In this document: positions 43,243 through 50,701 of the stretch, piece after piece
Numbering within the stretch: position 1 is the stretch's first letter
How the letters are laid out: the number at the start of each line of letters is the position of its first letter
NCBI GenBank assembly: GCA_900541395.1
Contig: UQJT01000001.1
Location: 1 to 64,000, forward strand
DNA from: an uncultured Desulfovibrio sp.
Lineage (GTDB): Bacteria; Desulfobacterota; Desulfovibrionia; Desulfovibrionales; Desulfovibrionaceae
Direction: 5' to 3'
Length of the DNA: 64,000 nucleotides
The notes under the pieces: generated by a model
Seen by the model: the letters and a program-made list of their open reading frames with translations, nothing else
Told to the model about the DNA's origin: nothing
Databases searched by the model: none
Position numbers and translations under genes: made by a program

Positions 43243-45024
43243 TCAAGCGAGACCTTCCAGTTTTCTTTTCAGTCGGTGGACAGATGATTTCGATTTTCCC
43301 ATTTCCTCGGCGCAGTCGCGAATGCTGTATCCCTCGCCAAGCAGCCTTTTCAATTCCTCCAGTTCAACATCTTCAATGTCCCGAACCCGCCAATGCAGGG
43401 CATTGCCTTCGGTAATCAGGTTGGCTTCAAAGGGTTTGGCATCATCGCCCAATATGCCCCGTGCCTTGGTCAGATGAACTTCAAAACGTGCGCCTTCGGC
43501 CATGCTGTATTCCCGGGGCCTGCGCAGACTGATCACCGTGTCCATGATATCTTCCCTGGCGCTGGTGCCGCGTTGATCGCCGGATTTTCCGGCATGATGG
43601 ATAAGCAGGACGGTCATCCCTCTGCGGCGTAATTCCAGCAGCCACGCCTGCATGGTCTGCCATGACTGAGACTCGTTTTCCTTGCCGGTGCGGCACAAGG
43701 TTGCAATGTTGTCCAGCACAACCATGTCCACGTCTTTCAGAAACGGCTCAATCATGGCCTGCCCACCGGCGGTGGACAAATCCGGCATGGGACAGGGCTG
43801 CAAATCCGGTGTGATGAGCGCCATGTTTTTCAACGTATGAGGGGGAATGGACATGCCGTTGACAAGAGCGGAAAGGCGGTTCTGCATGGATGTGGCGGGC
43901 ATTTCCCCATCCACATACAGCGTCCGTTTGGGCATCGGCGCACGCCAGTTGAACACGGCTCCGCCGGAAGCCACCGCAACGGCGATGCTCAACGCGGCGA
44001 ATGTCTTGCCTATGCCGCGCGGGGCGTACAGGATGCCTATGCCCTGTACCGGAAGAACGGGCGATAAAAGATACCCCCGTTCAGGTATGGACATGGAAAG
44101 AAATTCGCCCATGTCCAGAGCGATAAGACCTTGCTGTTTGGTCAGCGCCGTTTCCAGTTGCGAACGGACGGCCTCAATGCCTTCTATCTGGTGAAGGTCA
44201 TTAAAATCCGTACCGTTGGCGTCGGTGAAGTGGGGAAACAGAAGTTGAGCGTTTGCAAGTCCGGCTGCCTCTTCCCCCTTCCTGAGTCCTGCTTCGTCAT
44301 TGTCGCCGCAAATGATGATGGTCTTGTCCGGAAAGCGTTCTTTCACGGTCTTGGCCACTCTCGCGAGATTGTTTGCGGAAAAGGCCACATAAACCGTCCA
44401 GCCTGTGGCAAGATGGATACTTGTGCCTGTGGCAAACCCCTCACAAACGGCAACGGGCTTTTCCGACTGCCCCTGAATGATGAATTGTCCTCCAGATACC
44501 TTGCCGCCCACGAGAAAACGCTTTGTTCCATCAGGATAGATGCGTTGCAGACTTTGCAGATTGTTTGCGGCATCCATAACAGGAATAAGCAGAGAGCCGT
44601 CCCGTGCCTGCCGTATGCTTTCCAAAGCTGTAATGCCCTTGCGGTGCAGATAGGGATGGTTGGCGTCGCACCTTCGTGCCGAGTTCCATTCCTGTCTGGC
44701 CAGTTGAGCTGCTTCAGCATGGCGTTCGGCATATTCCGCTTCGCGTTGCCGCTGTATGGAGTGTTGACGTTCCCGCCATGCGGAAAGTTCGGACACGGAA
44801 AGCGTTTGCTTTTCTTCTGTGCAGAACGTGCCCTGTTCACCGTTTTCCCAGTTGCACCACCAAAGTGTCGCAGGGATATCGACATGCGCGATATATGCGC
44901 CGTTCTGTTTGTGCGGTTTGGTCTGGGTGGGACAGCGATGCAGTTTTCCGTCCGCCATGATTTCGGCCGGAATCAATCCCTTGTCGGTCAGGATGTCCCG
45001 AAAGGTTTGCAGGGGATTATTCAT
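43243..45024 (-). CDS. TOPRIM/RepA-like ATPase replication protein
   Basis: 593-aa primase-helicase-like protein. An N-terminal Cys/His region (LHRCPTQTKPHKQN, LWWCNWENGEQGTFC) is followed by a TOPRIM domain (VAVCEGFATGTSIH, IIICGDNDEAG), a RecA-like ATPase (GILYAPRGIGKTFAAL Walker A; MVVLDNIATL Walker B; VLLIHHAGKSGDQRGTS) and a C-terminal helix-turn-helix (YSIRDCAEEMGKSKSSVHRL). Start ATG 45024 follows GGGAGAG and overlaps alpA by eight bases. It likely starts replication of the excised element. Confidence 0.85.
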   Translation of the reverse strand: MNNPLQTFRDILTDKGLIPAEIMADGKLHRCPTQTKPHKQNGAYIAHVDIPATLWWCNWENGEQGTFCTEEKQTLSVSELSAWRERQHSIQRQREAEYAERHAEAAQLARQEWNSARRCDANHPYLHRKGITALESIRQARDGSLLIPVMDAANNLQSLQRIYPDGTKRFLVGGKVSGGQFIIQGQSEKPVAVCEGFATGTSIHLATGWTVYVAFSANNLARVAKTVKERFPDKTIIICGDNDEAGLRKGEEAAGLANAQLLFPHFTDANGTDFNDLHQIEGIEAVRSQLETALTKQQGLIALDMGEFLSMSIPERGYLLSPVLPVQGIGILYAPRGIGKTFAALSIAVAVASGGAVFNWRAPMPKRTLYVDGEMPATSMQNRLSALVNGMSIPPHTLKNMALITPDLQPCPMPDLSTAGGQAMIEPFLKDVDMVVLDNIATLCRTGKENESQSWQTMQAWLLELRRRGMTVLLIHHAGKSGDQRGTSAREDIMDTVISLRRPREYSMAEGARFEVHLTKARGILGDDAKPFEANLITEGNALHWRVRDIEDVELEELKRLLGEGYSIRDCAEEMGKSKSSVHRLKRKLEGLA

Positions 45025-45235
45025 GATTCTCTCCCTGACGGCCAAGGCTTTCGATAAATGCGGCAATTTCCTCCGCCCGCCAGACTGTTGTTCTGGGACC
45101 GAGCTTCACGGGTTTGGGATAACGTCCTGTGCGACATCCCTCCCACCATGCACTCTTGCTTATGGGAATCATGCTGAGAACCTGAGGCAGACGCAGAAGG
45201 CCGTGGACGGGAATGGGTGCTTGATGCTGTTTCAT
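45017..45235 (-). CDS. AlpA-family regulatory protein
   Basis: 72-aa AlpA-type winged/helix-turn-helix protein: LLRLPQVLSMIPISKSAWWEGCRTGRYPKPVKLG and WRAEEIAAFIESL (first stretch shown in two parts of the gene). AlpA proteins drive integrase/excision genes in satellite-like elements. ATG 45235 follows AGGAGA. That site lies inside a 9-bp hairpin (45243-45271), so its translation may be held back. Upstream lie three GACGGGAAAA repeats. Confidence 0.85.
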   Translation of the reverse strand: MKQHQAPIPVHGLLRLPQVLSMIPISKSAWWEGCRTGRYPKPVKLGPRTTVWRAEEIAAFIESLGRQGENHE

Positions 45236-45242
45236 AAAAAAA

Positions 45243-45271
45243 TCTCCTGAATCTGGTTGGACTTCAGGAGA
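45243..45271 (-). promoter_or_regulatory. Hairpin covering the alpA ribosome binding site
   Basis: TCTCCTGAA (45243-45251) pairs with TTCAGGAGA (45263-45271), loop 11 bases. On the minus strand the AGGAGA used by alpA is inside the stem. Confidence 0.6.
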
Positions 45272-45308
45272 ATCTGGCACACGTCAAACAATTCCCGTGA
45301 GGGAATCG

Positions 45309-45348
45309 GACGGGAAAATGACGGGAAAATCTAAAAAAGACGGGAAAA
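45309..45348. repeat. Three direct repeats GACGGGAAAA
   Basis: Copies at 45309-45318, 45320-45329 and 45339-45348, starting 11 and 19 bases apart. Located upstream of alpA. Candidate iterons or operator. Confidence 0.7.
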
Positions 45349-45359
45349 CAGCAGGCTGG

Positions 45360-46337
45360 TCACGCCTTGATTATGGCATATGTCTCCGCTTCCTTGAGGA
45401 GCATATCCATCAAATTGCGATAGGATTTGTCGTCCCTGTACTCTTTGCCCGCAAGCAAGCGTCCCACATGCGTCTTTCTGCCCTGCGGAGTTTTGTGACT
45501 GGTCTCGGATTTTTGAGGACCACACCAATACAGGAGAACATAAGCGATGACTGAAAGAGGATACTTTTCTTTCATGGCGTCACGGACGGCGGCGTCCGGC
45601 CTTCCTTCCCAGAATGCTCCGGGAATACGGAAAACAAGTTTTTCATCCTGCGGTGACCTTTCACACAGGGGAACTGCCGCCGCTTTGTCGGCAACGGACG
45701 ATTCCGGCGGAGCTGCCCGTAAAAGGGATTCCACAAGGGCGCGGGTGATGCCTTTCACTTCCTGGCGTAAGGGATAATAACGGAGATATCTGATAGCAAT
45801 GTCCCTATCCACCATTATGGTATCGGTAAAGATATGCGCGATGAAGTGATAACTTGAGGCGGGAATGGAGAATATCGGTTTCTCAAAGAGAGGCGAGTCC
45901 GGTGAATACTGCGCGAAGATGTCTTCTGTGCTCAGTATTTTCAAACTGCTGAACAGAAATTCTCGTTCCTCGGGAAAGACAGACGCCGTATCTTCAAAGG
46001 ATTCTTCAAGAATGACATTCAACCCATATTGTAGGGAGGTAACAGGAACAAGCGTTGATATCTTTCTGAAAAATTCCATCACATCAAAGCCAAGCAGATA
46101 TGTCTGAATGCCCGCCCCCAGTTCCGGCACTGAAGGAAATTCCGGCATCTGCGTTCCATATGCGACATGATTGCCCGCAACAAATGCCTGCCAGCAATTT
46201 TCATAGGTCGTGTGCCATAGCCCCAGAGGCTGAACGGCGTCAGGCCAGAGTGCCTGGGCAAGCATTTCACCTTCTCTGACTGTCAGGCCATACGCCTGCC
46301 GCACTCTGCCTATGGTTATGTTCTGTCGGTCTGTCAT
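45360..46337 (-). CDS. Unknown cargo protein of element B
   Basis: 325-aa protein that I do not recognise. No signal peptide or membrane segment; mixed helical (RVRQAYGLTVREGEMLAQAL, LLYWCGPQKSET, YRNLMDMLLKEAETYAIIK). It lies between alpA and the 55-aa ORF downstream of the integrase, on the same strand. ATG 46337 has no clear ribosome binding site, and a TTG at 46373 is also possible. Position in a variable slot of the element suggests cargo, perhaps for defence; nothing in the sequence proves it. Confidence 0.6.
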   Translation of the reverse strand: MTDRQNITIGRVRQAYGLTVREGEMLAQALWPDAVQPLGLWHTTYENCWQAFVAGNHVAYGTQMPEFPSVPELGAGIQTYLLGFDVMEFFRKISTLVPVTSLQYGLNVILEESFEDTASVFPEEREFLFSSLKILSTEDIFAQYSPDSPLFEKPIFSIPASSYHFIAHIFTDTIMVDRDIAIRYLRYYPLRQEVKGITRALVESLLRAAPPESSVADKAAAVPLCERSPQDEKLVFRIPGAFWEGRPDAAVRDAMKEKYPLSVIAYVLLYWCGPQKSETSHKTPQGRKTHVGRLLAGKEYRDDKSYRNLMDMLLKEAETYAIIKA

Positions 46338-46436
46338 GGAGGAAAGGATACCCTGTCGCCCAAAAATGGACAATAAAAAACAGCGGCAGGGATAGTCATG
46401 TACCTTCCGTGCCGCTGTTTTCCTGTAAAACCTGTT

Positions 46437-46604
46437 TCAGCTATACCACGCCCGGATCATGTCCATGTCGTCATAGCCGTATTGTCTCATACGCTCCTTT
46501 TCTTCTTCACTCCAGCCGGTGTCATTGCTCGTCACCTGCGTCTCGTCTTCTATTTTCCCGATGGAGATACAAACATCACGGTCTGTCATGGTGTCCTTTT
46601 TCAT
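46437..46604 (-). CDS. Small acidic 55-aa ORF coupled to integrase
   Basis: 55 codons from ATG 46604, which overlaps the integrase stop (ATGA). AAGGAGGGAGT lies just upstream. The product (MKKDTMTDRDVCISIGKIED at the start, EEEKERMRQYGYDDMDMIRA near the end) is acidic, soluble and unlike known excisionases by eye. Its strong site and overlap argue that it is translated together with the integrase. Confidence 0.65.
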   Translation of the reverse strand: MKKDTMTDRDVCISIGKIEDETQVTSNDTGWSEEEKERMRQYGYDDMDMIRAWYS

Positions 46605-47812
46605 ACTCCCTCCTTATTTCTTTTCTGCTGTGTGTTGCGTAATCCGTCCAGATAGTCCGCCCAATCCTGCATCATCTTTCGGCGCTCAGGCAGATATTCC
46701 GCATAATTGTATGCCGCACGCACTTCGTCCTGCTCCCCGTGGGCAAGCTGCCTCTCAATCCAGTCCCGGTTATAGCCGAGTTCGTTGAGCAGTGTGGATG
46801 CGATGGAGCGAAAACCATGCACGCTCATTTCGTGCTTCTGGTAGCCCATGCGCCGAAGCGCATTAAGCATGGTCGCATCGGAAATGGGCCGTACCTCCGT
46901 GCGGATGGAGGGAAAAAGGAATTTTCCCTCCCCGGAGTATTTTTGAAGTTCCCGAAGAATGAACATTGCCTGCCGGGACAGGGGCACAAGATGCTGACGG
47001 CGCATTTTCATGCGTTCCGCAGGGATGCGCCATTCCCCGGACTCAAGGTCGAATTCCTTCCATTGGGCAGCCCGCAGTTCCGTGGGACGGGTGAAAACCA
47101 ACGGAGCCAGCTTCAAGGCACAGACCAGAGGAAAATAGCCTTCGTAGGCGTCGATATCCCGCAAAAGCTGGCCGACTTTTTCCGGTTCCAGCACCGCCGC
47201 GCGATGGACCGTTTTTCTCGGCCTCAAGGCTCCCCGAAGATCGGCTGCGATATTGTGCTTTGCCCGGCCCGTGATGACCGCATAGCGGAATACCTGATTG
47301 ATGATCTGCAGCACTCTCCGGGAAGTCTCATAGTTTCCCCGCTGCTCCAGAGGCTTGACCACCTCCATGATATCCCGTGTTTCCAGTTTGGCGATGTGCA
47401 TTTTGCCAATACGTGGAAAGATGTAGGTTTTCAGCCGGTACATGACGGTTCCCTGATGCTTTTCAGAAAACTCCGCCATGCGGGTTTCATGCCATTCTCT
47501 GGCGATATTCTGGAAGCTCTCGCGTTCGGCTGAGATTCTGGCCTTCTTTTCTTCCCGTTTCTGCTCGGAAGGATCAACGCCTTTGGCCAGCAGACGCCGG
47601 GCATCCTCGCGTCGTTCTCTGGCGTCCCTGAGCGAGACACTGGGGTATTCCCCGAAACTGAGCAGTTTGCTCTTGCCGTCAAAGCGGTAAGCCATCCGCC
47701 AGAGCTTGCTGCCGCTGGTGGGCACATAGAGGAACAGGCCGCCGCCGTCGAAATATTTGCGGGGCTTTGAATCGGGTTTCAGACTGCGGATGTGGGTATC
47801 GGTAAGAGGCAT
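46601..47812 (-). CDS. int: P4-type tyrosine integrase
   Basis: 403-aa integrase. An N-terminal DUF4102-type arm-binding domain (LTDTHIRSLKPDSKPRKYFDGGGLFLYV, given here in part as RKYFDGGGLFLYV) precedes a core-binding domain and the catalytic domain with TRPTELRAAQW (Arg), HGFRSIASTLLNE (His-x-x-Arg), LAHGEQDEVRAAYN and the tyrosine in AAYNYAEYLPER. ATG 47812 follows AGGGAG. The gene lies 180 bp from the tRNA-Glu-side repeat, as expected for integration at a tRNA. Confidence 0.92.
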   Translation of the reverse strand: MPLTDTHIRSLKPDSKPRKYFDGGGLFLYVPTSGSKLWRMAYRFDGKSKLLSFGEYPSVSLRDARERREDARRLLAKGVDPSEQKREEKKARISAERESFQNIAREWHETRMAEFSEKHQGTVMYRLKTYIFPRIGKMHIAKLETRDIMEVVKPLEQRGNYETSRRVLQIINQVFRYAVITGRAKHNIAADLRGALRPRKTVHRAAVLEPEKVGQLLRDIDAYEGYFPLVCALKLAPLVFTRPTELRAAQWKEFDLESGEWRIPAERMKMRRQHLVPLSRQAMFILRELQKYSGEGKFLFPSIRTEVRPISDATMLNALRRMGYQKHEMSVHGFRSIASTLLNELGYNRDWIERQLAHGEQDEVRAAYNYAEYLPERRKMMQDWADYLDGLRNTQQKRNKEGV

Positions 47813-47882
47813 GGGCACTCCCTGGTTGTTGTTGGACGGAGAGATACCCACATGGACAAAAATATCTTTGATTCCGGCCGGT

Positions 47883-47931
47883 TATCCGTGTAGGTATCGG
47901 AAATGTCGTACCACATTCCTACCTACGGATA
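47883..47931. repeat. Nested 49-bp imperfect palindrome by integrase
   Basis: Outer arms TATCCGTGTAGGTA (47883-47896) and TACCTACGGATA (47920-47931); inner arms GGAAATGT and ACATTCC. Lies between integrase start and att repeat. Candidate integrase or AlpA binding site or int operator. Confidence 0.6.
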
Positions 47932-47994
47932 TACCCACAAATTTCATGGATGCAAGCGGACGAGGCTGGATTTCGGGAAACCGTATTGGAATGA

Positions 47995-48069
47995 AAAAAC
48001 AAAGAATGCCAAGGTCTTTTGGACTTTGGCATTCTTCTTTGTACCTAAATTTGGCGTCCCCAGGGGGAT
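47995..48069. repeat. Right att repeat of element B, in tRNA-Glu 3' end
   Basis: 75 bp matching 33337-33411 except for three bases. It covers the tRNA terminator hairpin (48002-48036) and reaches into the T-arm side of tRNA-Glu. Confidence 0.85.
48002..48036 (-). terminator. Terminator of the tRNA-Gln/tRNA-Glu unit
   Basis: On the minus strand a 15-bp stem with one mismatch is followed by TGTTTTTTC. It lies about 15 bp after the encoded CCA of tRNA-Glu. Confidence 0.75.
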
Positions 48070-48128
48070 TCGAACCCCCGTTGACGGCGTGAAAGGCCGT
48101 TGTCCTGGGCCGACTAGACGATAGGGAC
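48052..48128 (-). tRNA. tRNA-Glu (anticodon UUC)
   Basis: 77 nt including encoded CCA. Acceptor GTCCCTA pairs with TGGGGAC; anticodon loop CTTTCAC; T-loop GGTTCGAATCC. Its 3' end is the attachment site of the elements to the left. Confidence 0.95.
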
Positions 48129-48132
48129 GTAT

Positions 48133-48207
48133 TGGCTGGGCTACAAGGACTCGAACCTTGATTATCGGAGCCAGAATCCGGTGTCCTGCCAATTGAACGA
48201 TAGCCCA
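48133..48207 (-). tRNA. tRNA-Gln (anticodon CUG)
   Basis: 75 nt including encoded CCA. Acceptor TGGGCTA pairs with TAGCCCA; anticodon loop TTCTGGC; T-loop GGTTCGAGTCC. It is four bases upstream of tRNA-Glu and cotranscribed with it. Confidence 0.95.
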
Positions 48208-48282
48208 ACGGAGGGCTATTGATATCAAAAACACACCTAATGTCAAGTCTTCAGGGGCGATTTGCCGAAATTTGGCGTATCT

Positions 48283-48894
48283 CTAAGTATTTCTTCGGTT
48301 AAAAAAACGTATAAACAGTAGATGGCACCCCCACCACACCACCAGCACGGATAACATCCCCACACACCATCCCCCCACCACATCCACGGGAAAATGTTTG
48401 CCCACGTAAATGCGCGACCACCCTACAAACAGCGGCAGAGCGAATATCCAGGGATTGGATCGGCGGAACAACAGGGATACAACCAGGGCCACAGCCATGC
48501 TGGTGGCAGCGTGGGATGAGGGGAACGAACCGCCGATGCTGCCGGGCGCGTAGGATGGCTCGTCCACCACCGTCCACTGCCGGTCGGGCGTGAAAAAGTG
48601 CGTACCCGCCACGGTTTGGAAGGGGCGATACCGCCCCACCTCATCCTTGATGACGTTGCACGACATATCGGCCACGCCCACGGAAAGTCCCAGCAGCATA
48701 ACCAGGACAATAACCCGCCACAAGGCTTCGCCATAGTTGCGACGGCAATACCACGCATAACCGCCCAGAAACAGGACGGCCCCCACCCATAACAGCCAGG
48801 CGTCGGAAAACAGGGGCAGCACGACATCGAGCACCGCGCTGCGGGCGCGGCCGTTCAACAGACCGAACAAGGCGGTATCGAAAGCGAGCAGCAT
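48283..48894 (-). CDS. PAP2-family membrane phosphatase
   Basis: 203-aa membrane phosphatase of the PAP2 superfamily. The three motifs are intact: KDEVGRYRP (motif 1), GSFPSSHAATSMA (motif 2) and SRIYVGKHFPVDVVGG (motif 3). Five or six membrane segments alternate around them. Acts on lipid-linked phosphates such as phosphatidate or undecaprenyl pyrophosphate at the membrane. Next to, but separate from, the M23 peptidase gene (one-base spacer). Confidence 0.88.
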   Translation of the reverse strand: MLLAFDTALFGLLNGRARSAVLDVVLPLFSDAWLLWVGAVLFLGGYAWYCRRNYGEALWRVIVLVMLLGLSVGVADMSCNVIKDEVGRYRPFQTVAGTHFFTPDRQWTVVDEPSYAPGSIGGSFPSSHAATSMAVALVVSLLFRRSNPWIFALPLFVGWSRIYVGKHFPVDVVGGWCVGMLSVLVVWWGCHLLFIRFFNRRNT

Positions 48895-48895
48895 A

Positions 48896-49795
48896 TCAGT
48901 TCAGCAAATAGGCATAGGGATTGGTGGGAACGCCGTTCAACCGCACTTCGTAGTGCAGGTGGGGCCCGGTGGCGCGCCCCGTGCGCCCCACGTACCCGAT
49001 AACGTCGCCACGCTCCACGGTTTGCCCGGACTTGACCGCCAGCTTGGACATATGGGCGTACTTGGTGGTAAGGCCGCCGCCGTGGTTGAGGTCCACGCTG
49101 ATGCCGTAGGCGCCGTCGGTGCCGGCCGCCGTCACGACGCCCCGGGCCGGAGCGTGGATGGGCGTACCCATCCGGGCGGCGATATCCAGGCCCTTGTGGG
49201 TTTGCACACGGCCGGTGAACGGCGAAGAGCGGGAGCCGAACCCGGAGGATACAAAGCCCTCCACCGGCCAGATGGAGGGCATGGCGGCCAAGCGGTCGCG
49301 ATTTTCGCGCATGGACAGCAAAAGTTCCTGCTGCTGCACTTCTTCCAGGCGGATTTCATCCGAAAGCTCCTGAAGGAACAGGCGTATTTTGCGCGATGCC
49401 ATTTCCTGTCGATGCAGAGGCAAATAGCCGAGGCTGAGATCTTCAGAGGATGCGCCACCCACGGAGGCGTCGGACACCCCCACGTCGATGTTCATCATCA
49501 AGCGCAGCTTGGTGTCGAAAGATTGCACACGCTGCAAGTCGTTGCGCACAGCCGTCAATTCACCCACCATGCCCACCAGTTGACTCTGGCGCTCGTCAAG
49601 CGAGCGCTCGGCCTCGGCCAACCGGGTTTCCAGAGCGCGGGCCTGCAAATAGAAACGGCCGAACCAGATATTACCCGCCACCAGCAGGCAGAACACAAGG
49701 CATACCGCCACGCCCAGCCAACCGCGCAGCCGCAGGCTGCGGCTGGACCCGCTGCGCTCCTTGAAAATCACCACATGGTATTTGCCGAAAGGCAT
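48896..49795 (-). CDS. M23-family murein endopeptidase
   Basis: 299-aa cell-wall peptidase anchored by one membrane segment (LGVAVCLVFCLLVAGNIWF, residues ~26-44). A coiled coil follows (ARALETRLAEAERSLDERQ). The C-terminal LytM domain has HKGLDIAARMGTPIHA, YAHMSKL and the zinc motif GPHLHYEVRLNG. GAGGAG precedes ATG 49795; earlier in-frame codons to 49933 are GC-rich filler. Works in the periplasm on peptidoglycan cross-links, or as a regulator of amidases. Confidence 0.9.
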   Translation of the reverse strand: MPFGKYHVVIFKERSGSSRSLRLRGWLGVAVCLVFCLLVAGNIWFGRFYLQARALETRLAEAERSLDERQSQLVGMVGELTAVRNDLQRVQSFDTKLRLMMNIDVGVSDASVGGASSEDLSLGYLPLHRQEMASRKIRLFLQELSDEIRLEEVQQQELLLSMRENRDRLAAMPSIWPVEGFVSSGFGSRSSPFTGRVQTHKGLDIAARMGTPIHAPARGVVTAAGTDGAYGISVDLNHGGGLTTKYAHMSKLAVKSGQTVERGDVIGYVGRTGRATGPHLHYEVRLNGVPTNPYAYLLN

Positions 49796-49954
49796 AGGAC
49801 TCCTCTGCGTCGCACCGGGACTCCGCTTTGCGAGGAGCCGCGACGCGGACTTCCGCCGCCCGGCGAGCACGGCCGGGAAACGGAATATTCCGGAATGAGA
49901 GGAGTTATATCCCGAGCTTTGCGACGGCGTCAATCACGCGCCGCGTCTATGTCG

Positions 49955-50701
49955 TCAATCCTGACGGATACGGTTCCGCTCCCACTGCCAGCGGGTCAGG
50001 CCGTTGAAGATGTTGCGCCGCCGAACGCGGCTGCCGCCGGACATGGCGTCCAGAACGCCCGCCATATCCGCCCTCCGGCTGACTCCGGCCGAGGGGCAGG
50101 GATTGGTCCACACCGGCAATTCCCAACGCCGGGCGGCGCGCACGATGTCGGCCTTTTCCACCAGAAGCAAAGGCCGTATGACCCGCAGGCCGCCCTGAAA
50201 AAAAGGTTCGCTCATGCTCAGGCCCTCCACTCGTCCGGTCTGCACCAGGTTAAGCAGAAAGGTGGAGACCAGATCGTCCGCGTTATGCCCGAAGGCCAGG
50301 TGAGTCAGCTTGTACCGGGCGCACAGGGCGAACAGGCGCTTTCGACGCAGTCGGGCGCAATAGAAACAGGGCGAATTGCGTCGGTTTTCCGGAGAATGAC
50401 CGCGCGGACCGTGATCACTGACTTCCAGGTGTCCGGCGATACCCTCGGCCGCCAGCCATTCGGTCAATGGGCGATGGTTGTCCGGGTCAAAGCCCGGATT
50501 GACGTGCAACGCCATGAATTCAAAACGAAAAGGCACGATGCGCTGCCGCAACTGCATGACCTTGAGCAACACAAAACTGTCCACGCCGCCGGACGCCGCC
50601 ACTCCCACCCGGCAGCCCGGTTCCAGCATGCCCGTGGTCTGCATGGCCCGCCCCGCCGCCTTGACGCAGACTTCCTGCGCATAACTCAATTTCATGGCCA
50701 T
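49955..50701 (-). CDS. TtcA-family tRNA thiolation enzyme
   Basis: 248-aa PP-loop ATPase of the TtcA/TilS superfamily. PP-loop GVAASGGVDSFVLL, then CFYCARLRRKRLF (CxxC), FGHNADDLVSTFLLN and NPCPSAGVSRR, which supplies a further Cys. These fit TtcA-type iron-sulfur thiolases that make 2-thiocytidine in tRNA. I use ATG 50701 after AGGAAGAG. Close relatives can have other sulfur-transfer targets, so the exact substrate is open. Confidence 0.82.
   Translation of the reverse strand: MAMKLSYAQEVCVKAAGRAMQTTGMLEPGCRVGVAASGGVDSFVLLKVMQLRQRIVPFRFEFMALHVNPGFDPDNHRPLTEWLAAEGIAGHLEVSDHGPRGHSPENRRNSPCFYCARLRRKRLFALCARYKLTHLAFGHNADDLVSTFLLNLVQTGRVEGLSMSEPFFQGGLRVIRPLLLVEKADIVRAARRWELPVWTNPCPSAGVSRRADMAGVLDAMSGGSRVRRRNIFNGLTRWQWERNRIRQD

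Larger units (their letters stand above)
33337..48069. mobile_element. Integrated mobilisable element B at tRNA-Glu
   Basis: About 14.7 kb between 75-bp direct repeats, with the integrase at the tRNA end and pointing inward. Contents: RhuM, ImmA/IrrE peptidase, HsdS, HsdM, HsdR, XRE regulator, small DNA-binding-like protein, MobV relaxase, TOPRIM/ATPase replication protein, AlpA, an unknown protein, a 55-aa ORF, integrase. All genes are on the minus strand. A relaxase without type IV secretion genes means mobilisable rather than self-transmissible. Confidence 0.85.
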
